The position numbers and the translations under genes are program-made. This document shows, in pieces, positions 18,762-26,610 of a DNA stretch of 64,000 nucleotides; position 1 is the first letter of the stretch, and every line of letters starts with the position of its first letter. The notes under the pieces are model-generated. The model had not been told where the DNA came from, searched no databases, and was given only the letters and a program-made list of their open reading frames with translations. The stretch comes from JAWLBM01 sp041687675. Its GTDB lineage: Bacteria > Pseudomonadota > Alphaproteobacteria > Rhizobiales > Pleomorphomonadaceae. Location: NCBI GenBank assembly GCA_041687675.1, contig JAWLBM010000020.1, positions 19,956 to 83,955 of the forward strand, in the 5' to 3' direction.

Positions 18762-19819
18762 GCGAACTGTCAAAGGCGCACGTCGGCTCCGGCCTGGTGA
18801 TGACCGTCGACGGCCCGATTCCGGCCGGGCGGATGGGGATGACGCTGATGCACGAGCATCTCGTCAACGACTGCCGCTGCTGGTGGAACCCGCCGAAGGA
18901 GCCGGAGCGGGCTCACCTCGGCACCGAGCCGGTCCACCCGGGCATCCTCGGCGAGCTGCGGATGGACCCCTTCGTCAACCTCGACAACTGCGCCCTCGAC
19001 GACCACCGCGCCGCCGCGGCCGAGCTGATGCCGTTCAAGGCCGCAGGCGGCCGGACCGTCGTCGACCCCACCTGCCGCGGGATCGGCCGCAGCCCCGAGA
19101 AGCTGCGCGACATCGCCCGGATCACCGGCCTCAACATCGTGATGGGCTCGGGCTACTACCTGCAGTCCTCCCACCCGCCCGAGGTGGCGCGCCTCTCCGC
19201 CGAGGCGATCGCCGACGAGATCGTCCGCGAGGCGCTGGAGGGCGTCGACGGCACCGACGCGCGGATCGGCCTCATCGGCGAGATCGGCGTCTCCGGCGAC
19301 TTCACCCCCGCCGAGGAGAAGAGCCTGCGCGGCGCGGCCAAGGCGCAGGCGCGCACCGGCCTGCCGCTGATGGTCCACCTGCCGGCCTGGTACCGCCACG
19401 GCGGCCGCGTCCTCGACGTGGTGGAGAGCGAGGGCGGCGATCTCTCGCACACCATCCTCTGCCACATGAACCCGTCCGGCCACGACGTTGCCTACCAGAC
19501 GGCGCTCGCGCGCCGCGGCGCCTTCATCGAATACGACATGATCGGGATGGACTACTGGTACGCCGACCAGGAAGTGCAGTGCCCCTCCGACGAGGAGAAC
19601 GCCGCCGCGATCAAGCGGCTGATCGACCTCGGCCATCTGGGTCGCATCCTGCTCTCCCAGGACGTGTTCCTGAAGATGATGCTGACCCGCCACGGCGGCT
19701 TCGGCTATGCCTACGTGCCCACCCATTTCGCCGCCCGGCTCCGACGCCACGGCGTCACAGACGCCGAGATCGAGACCATGCTGGTCGATAATCCGCGGCG
19801 CGTCTTCCACACAGAATGA
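18758..19819 (+). CDS. phosphotriesterase-family metal hydrolase
   Basis: 353 residues in the PTE/PHP amidohydrolase fold. The binuclear metal ligands are visible: His32 and His34 (MHEHL), Glu175 in GEIGVS in place of the carboxylated Lys of true phosphotriesterases, His207 (MVHLP), His236 (LCHMN) and Asp302 (LSQDVF). Relatives include lactonases and amidohydrolases; the Glu bridge resembles E. coli PHP. It starts in ATGA overlap with the permease gene. In this operon it may open a lactone or hydrolyse an amide/ureido bond of the imported sugar derivative; that is inference. A real phosphotriester substrate is unlikely. Confidence 0.88.
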   Translation: MSELSKAHVGSGLVMTVDGPIPAGRMGMTLMHEHLVNDCRCWWNPPKEPERAHLGTEPVHPGILGELRMDPFVNLDNCALDDHRAAAAELMPFKAAGGRTVVDPTCRGIGRSPEKLRDIARITGLNIVMGSGYYLQSSHPPEVARLSAEAIADEIVREALEGVDGTDARIGLIGEIGVSGDFTPAEEKSLRGAAKAQARTGLPLMVHLPAWYRHGGRVLDVVESEGGDLSHTILCHMNPSGHDVAYQTALARRGAFIEYDMIGMDYWYADQEVQCPSDEENAAAIKRLIDLGHLGRILLSQDVFLKMMLTRHGGFGYAYVPTHFAARLRRHGVTDAEIETMLVDNPRRVFHTE

Positions 19820-19830
19820 GGGAGGAACCA

Positions 19831-20601
19831 ATGGCCAAGAAGGTTCTGCTGGTCGGCGAGAGCTGGGTCAGTTCGGCCAACCACACCAAGGGCTGGGATA
19901 CCTTTTCCAGCGTCACCTTCCACCTCGGCGCCGAGCCGCTGGTGAAGGCGCTGGAGGGCAGCCCCTACGCGCTCACCTACATGAAGGCGCACGACGCGGC
20001 GACGGACTTCCCGCTGACGCTGGAGGGCCTCCAGGCGTACGACGCCATCCTGCTGTCCGACATCGGCTCCAACACGCTGCTGCTGCACCCGGACGTGTGG
20101 CTGCACGGCCGGACCGTGCCGAACCGGCTCAAGCTGATGCGCGACTACGTCGCCGCCGGCGGCGGGTTGATGATGATCGGGGGATACTTCTCCTTCCAGG
20201 GCATCGACGGCAAGGCGCGCTGGCGGCGCACCCCCGTCGAGGAGGTGCTGCCCGTCGAGTGCCTGCCCTATGACGACCGCATCGAGGCGCCGGAGGGGAT
20301 CGTCGCCGAGGTGGTGAAGCCCGGGCACCCGATCGTCGCCGGGCTCGACGGCCCCTGGCCAGCCCTGCTCGGGGTCAACGAGGTGGTGGTCAAGGCCGGG
20401 CCCGATGCCGAGGTGATCGCCCGGCTGCCCGACGAGCAGGGCGGCCATCCGCTGCTCGTCGCCGGCCGCCACGGCGCCGGCCGGACGCTGGCCTGGACAT
20501 CGGACATCGGCCCGCACTGGCTGCCGAACGCCTTCGTCGAATGGCCCGGCTACCGGCGGCTGTGGATCCAGGCGCTCGACTGGCTCACCGGCCCGCGATG
20601 A
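19831..20601 (+). CDS. glutamine amidotransferase-like (class I fold) protein
   Basis: 256 residues. The sequence MAKKVLLVGESWVSSANHTKGWDTFSS, the internal DYVAAGGGLMMIGGYFSFQG and the late GRHGAGRTLAWTSDIGPHW match the putative glutamine-amidotransferase/ThuA-like fold (the PF07090 type). I see no classic nucleophile-elbow GxCxG, so amidotransferase chemistry is doubtful. The start at 19831 has GGAGG five bases upstream; an ATG at 19816 overlapping the previous stop is the alternative. Its stop overlaps the kinase gene. Function is unknown; its place among degradative genes suggests a hydrolase or lyase role on the same substrate. Confidence 0.8.
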   Translation: MAKKVLLVGESWVSSANHTKGWDTFSSVTFHLGAEPLVKALEGSPYALTYMKAHDAATDFPLTLEGLQAYDAILLSDIGSNTLLLHPDVWLHGRTVPNRLKLMRDYVAAGGGLMMIGGYFSFQGIDGKARWRRTPVEEVLPVECLPYDDRIEAPEGIVAEVVKPGHPIVAGLDGPWPALLGVNEVVVKAGPDAEVIARLPDEQGGHPLLVAGRHGAGRTLAWTSDIGPHWLPNAFVEWPGYRRLWIQALDWLTGPR

Positions 20602-21500
20602 CGCTGACGGTCCTCGGCAACGCCTGCCTCGACGCGACCCACCGCCTCGCCCGGCTGCCCCGGCCGGGCGAGACGGTGAACGCGCTGGCGGTCTCCGAGG
20701 ACCTCGGGGGCAAGGGCCTCAACCAGGCGATCGCCGCCCGCCGGGCCGGCGCGAAGGTGCGCTTCGTCGCCCCGGTCGGCGACGACACGGTCGCCGACAT
20801 GGTCCGTCGCCGGCTCGCGGCCGAGGGCATTCCCGCCGACGGCCTGGTGATCCATCCCGGCCGCAGCGACCGCTCGACCATCCTGGTGGATCCCGGCGGG
20901 GAGAACGTCATCGTCACGGACGCGAGCCGCGCCCGGGCCCTCCGCGCGGCCGAGGTGGCGCCGCGGCTGGCGATGGCGCCCGGCGATGCGCTGGCGATGC
21001 AGGGCAACCTCGGCCTCAAGGTCGCCCGAGACGCGGCGGAGGCCGCCCGCCGCGCCGGCGCAGTCGTGGTCCTCAACCCGGCCCCCTTCGACGAGGCCTT
21101 CCGCGAGCTGTCGTCCCTGGTCGACGTCCTCGTCGTCAACGCCGTCGAGGCGGCCGCCTTCGCCGGCACCGACGACGCCGCCCTCTGGCCGCGGCGGATC
21201 GCCGTGCCGCTCGCCGTCGTCACCCTGGGCCCCGGCGGCTGCCTGCTCTACGTCGCGGGCGCGGACCCGCGCCATGTGCCCGCGCCGGCGGTCGACGCGG
21301 TGGACACGGTGGGCGCCGGCGACACCTTCGTCGGTACCTTCGCGGCGGAATGGCTCGCCACCCGCGACCCGGTGCGGGCCGCCCGCCTCGCCGTCGCCGC
21401 CGCGAGCGAGAAGGTCGCCCGCGCCGGCACCGTCTCCGCGCTGCCGAGCCGCGACGACATCGACCGGCTGCGCCGGACGCTCTTCGAGGGACCCAAGTGA
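20598..21500 (+). CDS. ribokinase-family (PfkB) carbohydrate kinase
   Basis: 300 residues of the PfkB/ribokinase family. The N-terminal substrate motif is DLGGKGLNQAIAARRAGA (about 36-53), and the C-terminal ATP/anion-hole motif with catalytic Asp is DTVGAGDTF (about 236-244). It phosphorylates a sugar or nucleoside hydroxyl with ATP in the cytosol. It is coupled to the preceding gene by ATGA and to the DUF1688 gene by TGATG. The pairing with a ribose-type importer suggests ribose or an N-ribosyl compound as substrate. Confidence 0.92.
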   Translation: MTLTVLGNACLDATHRLARLPRPGETVNALAVSEDLGGKGLNQAIAARRAGAKVRFVAPVGDDTVADMVRRRLAAEGIPADGLVIHPGRSDRSTILVDPGGENVIVTDASRARALRAAEVAPRLAMAPGDALAMQGNLGLKVARDAAEAARRAGAVVVLNPAPFDEAFRELSSLVDVLVVNAVEAAAFAGTDDAALWPRRIAVPLAVVTLGPGGCLLYVAGADPRHVPAPAVDAVDTVGAGDTFVGTFAAEWLATRDPVRAARLAVAAASEKVARAGTVSALPSRDDIDRLRRTLFEGPK

Positions 21501-22726
21501 TGACCCCGCAGGACCTGCTCGCCGCCGCCGCCGTGCGGACCGCCGCGCACCGCATGCTCGCCGACGCGGATGCGGGGCGCCTCGGCCACTGGCGGCTCGA
21601 CCGCGACCGGCTGCCCGCCGTCGCCGACCGGATCGCGGCGGTGACCCGCGCGGCCTATCCCGACCTCGCCGTGCCGTTCCACGCCCGCTGGCGCCACTTC
21701 GAAGCGGGCGGGCGGGACCGCTGGGCCGAGGCCTCGGCCCGGGCCGGCTTCCCGGACGCCCGGGCGCGGGCCCGCTCGGCCTTCGACCTCGCCATCGTCT
21801 CGGTGCTCCTCGACGCCGGCAGCGGCGGCGCCTGGTCCTGGCGCGAGCCGGGCAGCGGCGCGGTCTGGCGCTCCTCCGAGGGGCTGGGCCTCGCCTCCTT
21901 CGCCATGATGGCCTCGGGGGCACTGTCGCACGTCCCGGGCGAGCCGTTCCGCGCCGATGCCGTCCGGCTGAAGCGCGTCGAGGCGCCGGCGCTCGAGCGC
22001 GCCTTCCAGGTCGCCCCGGACAACCCGCTCGCGGGGGTCGCGGGGCGGGTGCACCTGCTGCGGCGGCTCGGAGAGGCGGCCGAGGCGCGGCCGGACCTCT
22101 TCGCGATCGCGGACGACCCGCGCCCGGGCGGCCTCGCCGACGTGGTGGCGGCGCGCGCGGCCGCCGGCGAGATCCCGGCGCCGGCGATCCTCGAGCTGGT
22201 GCTCGAGGCGCTCGGCCCCATCTGGCCCTCGCGGCTGGTGCTGGACGGGGTGCCCCTCGGCGACGCCTGGGCCTATCCGCGATGGCAGCGCGGCGCCGCG
22301 CTCTCGCCCGAGGCCGTGGTGCCCTTCCACAAGCTCTCGCAGTGGCTCACCTATTCGCTGATCGAGCCGACCGAGGCGATGGGGCTGCGGGTCACCGGGG
22401 TCGGCGGCCTCACGGGCCTTGCCGAGTACCGCAACGGCGGCCTCCTGGTCGACGACGGCGCGCTGGTGCTCCGCGACCCGGCCGAGGCGGAGGCCGTCCA
22501 CGAGGTCGGCTCGCCGCTGGTGGTCGAATGGCGGGCGATGACCGTCGCGCTGCTGGACCTCGTCCACCCCATGGTGGCGGACCGGCTCGGGGTGGAACTC
22601 GCCGACTTTCCGCTCGCGCGCATGCTGGAGGGCGGCTCCTGGGCCGCGGGACGGGCCGCCGCCCGCGAGCGCCGCGCCGACGGCGGCCCGCCGATCCGGA
22701 TCGCCAGCGACGGGACGACCTTCTAG
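21500..22726 (+). CDS. DUF1688 (URC4/Urg3 uracil-catabolism family) protein
   Basis: 408 residues, the usual size of the DUF1688 family. Recognised from two hallmark stretches: SVLLDAGSGGAWSWRE at 101-116 and PFHKLSQWLTYSLIEP at 275-290, plus the RSSEGLGLASF block at 124-134. Fungal URC4 is genetically required for the reductive-independent uracil degradation pathway; I know of no firmly assigned chemistry. The ATG at 21500 overlaps the kinase stop by one base. No URC1-like GTP-cyclohydrolase gene is in the window, so this copy may act on an imported ribosyl-urea-like or nucleoside-derived compound. It is the last gene of the operon, facing the kdgF gene. Confidence 0.88.
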   Translation: MTPQDLLAAAAVRTAAHRMLADADAGRLGHWRLDRDRLPAVADRIAAVTRAAYPDLAVPFHARWRHFEAGGRDRWAEASARAGFPDARARARSAFDLAIVSVLLDAGSGGAWSWREPGSGAVWRSSEGLGLASFAMMASGALSHVPGEPFRADAVRLKRVEAPALERAFQVAPDNPLAGVAGRVHLLRRLGEAAEARPDLFAIADDPRPGGLADVVAARAAAGEIPAPAILELVLEALGPIWPSRLVLDGVPLGDAWAYPRWQRGAALSPEAVVPFHKLSQWLTYSLIEPTEAMGLRVTGVGGLTGLAEYRNGGLLVDDGALVLRDPAEAEAVHEVGSPLVVEWRAMTVALLDLVHPMVADRLGVELADFPLARMLEGGSWAAGRAAARERRADGGPPIRIASDGTTF

Positions 22727-22738
22727 GCGTCCCGCGCG

Positions 22739-22755
22739 CCTCTCGCCCGGAGAGG
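22739..22755. terminator. short hairpin between convergent operons
   Basis: CCTCTC - GCCCG - GAGAGG, a 6-base-pair stem immediately before the kdgF stop and just after the DUF1688 stop. It is weak and has no U-run. Confidence 0.35.
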
Positions 22756-23091
22756 CTAGAGGAAGTCCTCGCGGGGCGGGGTGAAGACGTCGACCAGCCG
22801 GCCGGGCTCGAGCGCGCGCACGCCGTGCACCAGACCGGAGGGAACGATGTAGCTGCCGCCCCTGCCGATCGTCTCGGTGCGGCCGTCGATGGTGACCTCG
22901 AAAGTGCCCTCGACGACATAGCTCGCCTGCTCGTGCGGGTGGGAGTGGAGGGCGCCCACGGCGCCGGCCTCGAAGGCGAACTCCACCTGCATCAGCTTCG
23001 GGGTCAGGAGCACGACGCGGCGGCGGGTGCCCCCGCCGGTGTCGACCCAGGTCCCGTCGTCCGGCTGCGCGAAGACGTGCGGCGTGTCCAT
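22756..23091 (-). CDS. kdgF: small cupin, KdgF-like
   Basis: 111-residue single-domain cupin. Likely metal ligands are His49, His51 and Gln55 in HSHPHEQ and His89 in SGLVHGV. KdgF proteins linearise unsaturated uronates released from pectin or alginate. The start at 23091 has GAGGAGG upstream; the longer frame is a shadow. As the last gene of the uronate operon, directly after kduD, the KdgF role fits well. Other small cupins look similar, so the exact substrate is inferred from context. Confidence 0.82.
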   Translation of the reverse strand: MDTPHVFAQPDDGTWVDTGGGTRRRVVLLTPKLMQVEFAFEAGAVGALHSHPHEQASYVVEGTFEVTIDGRTETIGRGGSYIVPSGLVHGVRALEPGRLVDVFTPPREDFL

Positions 23092-23102
23092 TCTCTTCCT
23101 CC

Positions 23103-23867
23103 TCAGCGTACCAGCCAGCCGCCGTCCACCGGCAGGACGGCTCCATGAACATAGGCGGAGGCGGGGGCGAGCAGGAACACCGCCGCCCCGCCGATGTCGT
23201 CCGGCTCTCCCCAGCGTCCGGCCGGGATCCGCGACAGGATCGCCGCGCTGCGGTCCGGGTCGCCCCGGAGCGGCGCGGTGTTGTTGGTGGCGACGTAGCC
23301 CGGCGCGATGGCGTTGACGTTGATGCCGCGCGCCGCCCATTCGCAGGCGAGCACGCGGGTGACGCCGACGATGCCGTGCTTGGAGGCGGTGTAGGAGGCG
23401 ACGCGGATGCCGCCCTGGAAGCTCAGCACCGAGGCGACGTTGACGATCCGCCCGCCGCGGCCGGCGGCCACCACCTCCCGCCCGAACGCCTGGGCGAGGA
23501 AGAAGGCGGTCTTGAGGTTCACGTCCATCACCGCGTCCCAGTCCTCCTCGCCGAAGTCGAGGGCGTCGGCGCGGCGGATGATCCCGGCGTTGTTGACGAG
23601 GCCGTCCAGCGGCCCGTGGGCCGCGAAGGCCTCGCGTAGCATGTCGCGCGCCGCCGCGGTGTCGGCGAGGTCGCAGGCGACGGGCACGAAGTCCGCGCCG
23701 GCGGCCGCCATGGCGGCGGCGGTCTCGTCCATCGACGAGCGGCCGACGCCGACCACCGTGCCGCCCGCGCGGCCGATCGCGAGCGCGATCCCCTGGCCGA
23801 TGCCGGTGTTCGCGCCGGTGACGAGGACGCGGCGGCCGTCGAGGGAGAAGGGGGAGGGGCCGGTCAT
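23103..23867 (-). CDS. kduD: short-chain dehydrogenase, KduD-like
   Basis: 254-residue classical SDR: cofactor motif TGANTGIGQG at about 17-26, NNAG near 91, catalytic Ser in VASVLSF and Tyr-Lys in SYTASKHG. The C-terminus (RIPAGRWGEPDDIGG, AYVHGAVLPVDGGW) matches 2-dehydro-3-deoxy-D-gluconate 5-dehydrogenases. This enzyme converts 5-keto-4-deoxyuronate-derived diketogluconate to KDG. It lies between gntR and kdgF in the uronate operon, which supports the assignment. Confidence 0.88.
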   Translation of the reverse strand: MTGPSPFSLDGRRVLVTGANTGIGQGIALAIGRAGGTVVGVGRSSMDETAAAMAAAGADFVPVACDLADTAAARDMLREAFAAHGPLDGLVNNAGIIRRADALDFGEEDWDAVMDVNLKTAFFLAQAFGREVVAAGRGGRIVNVASVLSFQGGIRVASYTASKHGIVGVTRVLACEWAARGINVNAIAPGYVATNNTAPLRGDPDRSAAILSRIPAGRWGEPDDIGGAAVFLLAPASAYVHGAVLPVDGGWLVR

Positions 23868-23921
23868 CGAAAGGCTCCATCGCGGCCGGCGCCGGGCCGG
23901 TCCGTTCGGTGAGGGGTGCGG

Positions 23922-24734
23922 TCAGTCGCCGAGGGATCCGGCCGGTGTCCGCGTCCCTGCGGCCTCGGCACGTCGGTGCGACTGCGAGGTGTAGCGCGCC
24001 TGGCGCTCGCGAAGCTGCCCGCGGTAGCGCTGCTGGCTGGCGGTGAGGTGGGCGCGCATGGCGTCGCGCGCGGCGGCGGGATCGCCGGCGGAGATGGCGT
24101 TGAGGATGACCAGGTGCTCGCGCTGGAGCCCCTCCTGGTAGGCGCGCGAGAGCACGCTCTCGGTGCCCCACGGCGAGGTGACGTCGCAGGGGATGGTCCT
24201 CGAGCCGAGCGCATCGAGCACCTCGACGTAGAAGGGATTGTTGGTCGCCTCGGCGATGGCCCGGTGGAAGGCGAAGTCGGCCCTGCCGGTGGTCTCGCCG
24301 AGCGCGAGCAGCCGCTCGAACTCGAAGAAGGCCTCCTGGATCGCGGCCTCCTGGGCGCCGTTCCGCCGCTGGGCGGCAAGCCCGGCGGACTCGATCTCGA
24401 CGCCCATCCGCACCTCGAGCACGTTGAGCGCCATCGAGATCTTGTGGGTGAAGTCCTGGCTGATCGCCGCGAAGGCGGAGGCCGGGTGGTCGATCACGAA
24501 GACGCCGGCGCCCTGGCGCGACTCCACCAGGCCGTCGGCGGCGAGCGCGGCGATCGCCTCGCGGATCACCGTCCGGCTGACGCCGAAGGCCTCGGTGAGC
24601 CTCGCCTCGGTCGGCAGCCGCCGGGACGGGCCGAAGGCGCCGCTGATCACCTGGCTGCGGAGCCTCGCGGCGACGCGCTCGGACAGCTTCGGCCGGCGCT
24701 CGACCCTGCCTTCGCTCTCGGCCTCCGACCGCAT
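23922..24734 (-). CDS. GntR-family (FadR subfamily) regulator
   Basis: 270 residues with an N-terminal winged helix (about 16-80, LSERVAARLRSQVISG, VSRTVIREAIAALAADGLV) and an FCD effector domain with the metal-binding pattern of this subfamily (DFAFHRAIAEATNN). It is translated from AGGAGG just upstream, inside the uronate operon between dctM and kduD. A site fitting the FadR-subfamily consensus TNGTNNNACNA lies upstream of uxaC at 29121-29131, so it probably represses its own operon until a uronate intermediate binds. Confidence 0.93.
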   Translation of the reverse strand: MRSEAESEGRVERRPKLSERVAARLRSQVISGAFGPSRRLPTEARLTEAFGVSRTVIREAIAALAADGLVESRQGAGVFVIDHPASAFAAISQDFTHKISMALNVLEVRMGVEIESAGLAAQRRNGAQEAAIQEAFFEFERLLALGETTGRADFAFHRAIAEATNNPFYVEVLDALGSRTIPCDVTSPWGTESVLSRAYQEGLQREHLVILNAISAGDPAAARDAMRAHLTASQQRYRGQLRERQARYTSQSHRRAEAAGTRTPAGSLGD

Positions 24735-24743
24735 GCCCGCCTC

Positions 24744-26024
24744 CTATCTGAACAGCCCCGGCAGCCACAGCGAGATCGCCGGGATGTAGGTGACGAGGCC
24801 GAGCACCACCAGGCCGGCGCCGTAGAAGGGCCAGACGCTCCGCATCGCCCGCCAGACCGAGATCTTCCCGACCGCGCAGGCGACGAACTGCACCGCGCCC
24901 ACCGGCGGCGTGTTGAGGCCGATGCCGAGGTTGAGGATCATGATCACCCCGAAATGCACCGGGTCGATGCCGTAGGCCACCACCACCGGCAGGAAGATGG
25001 GCGTCGCGATGATGATCATCGGCCCCATGTCCATGAACGTGCCGAGCAGCAGCATCAGGAGGTTGAGGAGCAGCAGCACCACCAGCGGATCGTTGGAGAT
25101 GCTGTTCATCCAGTCGATCAGCGCCGCGGGGACCCTGAGGTAGGCCATCAGCCAGGAGAAGGCGGCGGCGGTCCCGATGATCAGCAGCACCATCGCGGTG
25201 GTGCGCACCGCGCCGAGGGTGGCGCGGACGAATTCGGCGAGCGTCAGCGTCCGGTAGACGAGGGTGGTGACGAGCAGCGCGTAGAGCACGGCGATGCAGG
25301 AACTCTCCGTCGCGGTGAAGATGCCGGAGCGGACCCCGCCGAAGATGATGGCGATCAGGATCAGTCCGGGGAAGGCCGCGGCGGCGAGGTGGAGGACGGC
25401 GAGGAGCCCGGGGAACGGCTCGGTCGGGTAGCCGCGGCTGCGCGCCACGAAGTAGGCCGTCACCATCAGCGCCGCCGCGAGCAGGATCCCCGGCAGGATG
25501 CCGGCGGTGAAGAGGTCGGCGATGGAGATCCGGCCGCCGGCCGAGATCGAGTAGATGATCATGTTGTGCGACGGCGGCAGCAGCAGCGCGATCAGCGCCG
25601 CCATGGAGGTGACGTTCACCGCGTAGTCGGCGCCGTAGCCTCTCGCCTTCATCTGCGGGATCATCAGCCCGCCGACCGCGGCCGCCTCGGCGACGGCCGA
25701 GCCGGAGATGCCGCCGAACAGGGTCGAGGCGGCGATGTTCACCTGGCCGAGGCCGCCGCGCAGGTGCCCGACCAGCGAGCCGGCGAAGGCGACGATCCGC
25801 CCGGCGATGCCGCCGCGGACCATCAGGTCGCCGGCGTAGATGAAGAAGGGGATGGCGAGCAGCGTGAAGACGCTCATGCCGGAGTTGAGCCGCTGGAACA
25901 CCACCAGCGGCGGCAGGCCCATGTAGGTGACGGTGGCGAAGGACGCGATGCCGAGGCTGAAGGCGATCGGCGTGCCGATCAGGAGGAGGACGCCGAAGGT
26001 CCCGAACAGGATCCAGAGCTCCAC
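24744..26024 (-). CDS. dctM: TRAP transporter large permease
   Basis: 426-residue membrane protein of the DctM family with about twelve hydrophobic segments, including STLFGGISGSAVAEAAAVGGL and LGTFMDMGPMIII. It uses an ion gradient to move the substrate handed over by DctP. It starts with GTG at 26024, one base after the dctQ stop. In the uxaC operon the likely cargo is a hexuronate such as glucuronate or galacturonate. Confidence 0.94.
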   Translation of the reverse strand: MELWILFGTFGVLLLIGTPIAFSLGIASFATVTYMGLPPLVVFQRLNSGMSVFTLLAIPFFIYAGDLMVRGGIAGRIVAFAGSLVGHLRGGLGQVNIAASTLFGGISGSAVAEAAAVGGLMIPQMKARGYGADYAVNVTSMAALIALLLPPSHNMIIYSISAGGRISIADLFTAGILPGILLAAALMVTAYFVARSRGYPTEPFPGLLAVLHLAAAAFPGLILIAIIFGGVRSGIFTATESSCIAVLYALLVTTLVYRTLTLAEFVRATLGAVRTTAMVLLIIGTAAAFSWLMAYLRVPAALIDWMNSISNDPLVVLLLLNLLMLLLGTFMDMGPMIIIATPIFLPVVVAYGIDPVHFGVIMILNLGIGLNTPPVGAVQFVACAVGKISVWRAMRSVWPFYGAGLVVLGLVTYIPAISLWLPGLFR

Positions 26025-26025
26025 G

Positions 26026-26544
26026 TCAGGCCCCCGCGTCCAGGAGGTCGAGGTCGACCGCCTCGCCGGACAGCCGCCGGACCAGCCGCTCGGCCGAGAA
26101 CAGGCAGATGAGGATGCCGCCGGCGACCACCGGCAGGTAGTCGAAGCTGCCGGGCAGGCCGAGCGCCGGCAGCGTGGCGGTCCAGGTCAGCGCCGCCAGC
26201 TGCGAGCCGTACCAGATCATGCCGGCGCCGAAGGCGAACACCACCACGTCGGAGATCGAGCGCAGCACCGCCTTGGACCCCGGCGGCAGGATGTAGAGCA
26301 GCACGTCGAAGCCGAGGTGGGACTGCTCGCGCACGCCGACCGCGGCGCCGAGGAAGATGAACCAGCTCATCAGCATGACCGCGCCCGGCTCGGTCCAGCT
26401 CGGCGAATCGTTGAGCACGTAGCGGCAGTAGACCTGCCAGGCGACGGTCGCCGTCATCAGCACGAGGCCGATGCCGGCCAGCCAGAGCGCGACCGTCGAG
26501 GTCGCCGCGAGAATGCGGCCGAGCCGCGCCATCCGTTCCGCCAT
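26026..26544 (-). CDS. dctQ: TRAP transporter small permease
   Basis: 172 residues with four hydrophobic segments, the normal DctQ topology, including the conserved TEPGAVMLMSWFIFLGAAVGVREQ region (about 51-74). It partners the DctM at 24744. It is separated from the dctP gene by 66 bases that contain a perfect 12-base-pair stem-loop, which probably sets the ratio of binding protein to permease. Confidence 0.92.
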   Translation of the reverse strand: MAERMARLGRILAATSTVALWLAGIGLVLMTATVAWQVYCRYVLNDSPSWTEPGAVMLMSWFIFLGAAVGVREQSHLGFDVLLYILPPGSKAVLRSISDVVVFAFGAGMIWYGSQLAALTWTATLPALGLPGSFDYLPVVAGGILICLFSAERLVRRLSGEAVDLDLLDAGA

Positions 26545-26566
26545 GATGCCCCCGGGAGTCTCGGTG

Positions 26567-26594
26567 GGCGGCGCGACCGCAAGGTCGCGCCGCC
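26567..26594 (-). promoter_or_regulatory. intercistronic stem-loop, dctP-dctQ (uronate)
   Basis: Perfect 12-base-pair stem GGCGGCGCGACC / GGTCGCGCCGCC with a four-base loop, placed between the binding-protein stop and the small-permease start. With no U-run, it more likely blocks 3' exonucleases and stabilises the dctP message than terminates transcription completely. Two similar hairpins occupy the same position at 34096-34120 and 53887-53926. Confidence 0.65.
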
Positions 26595-26610
26595 GGTTCG
26601 GGTGAGGCCG

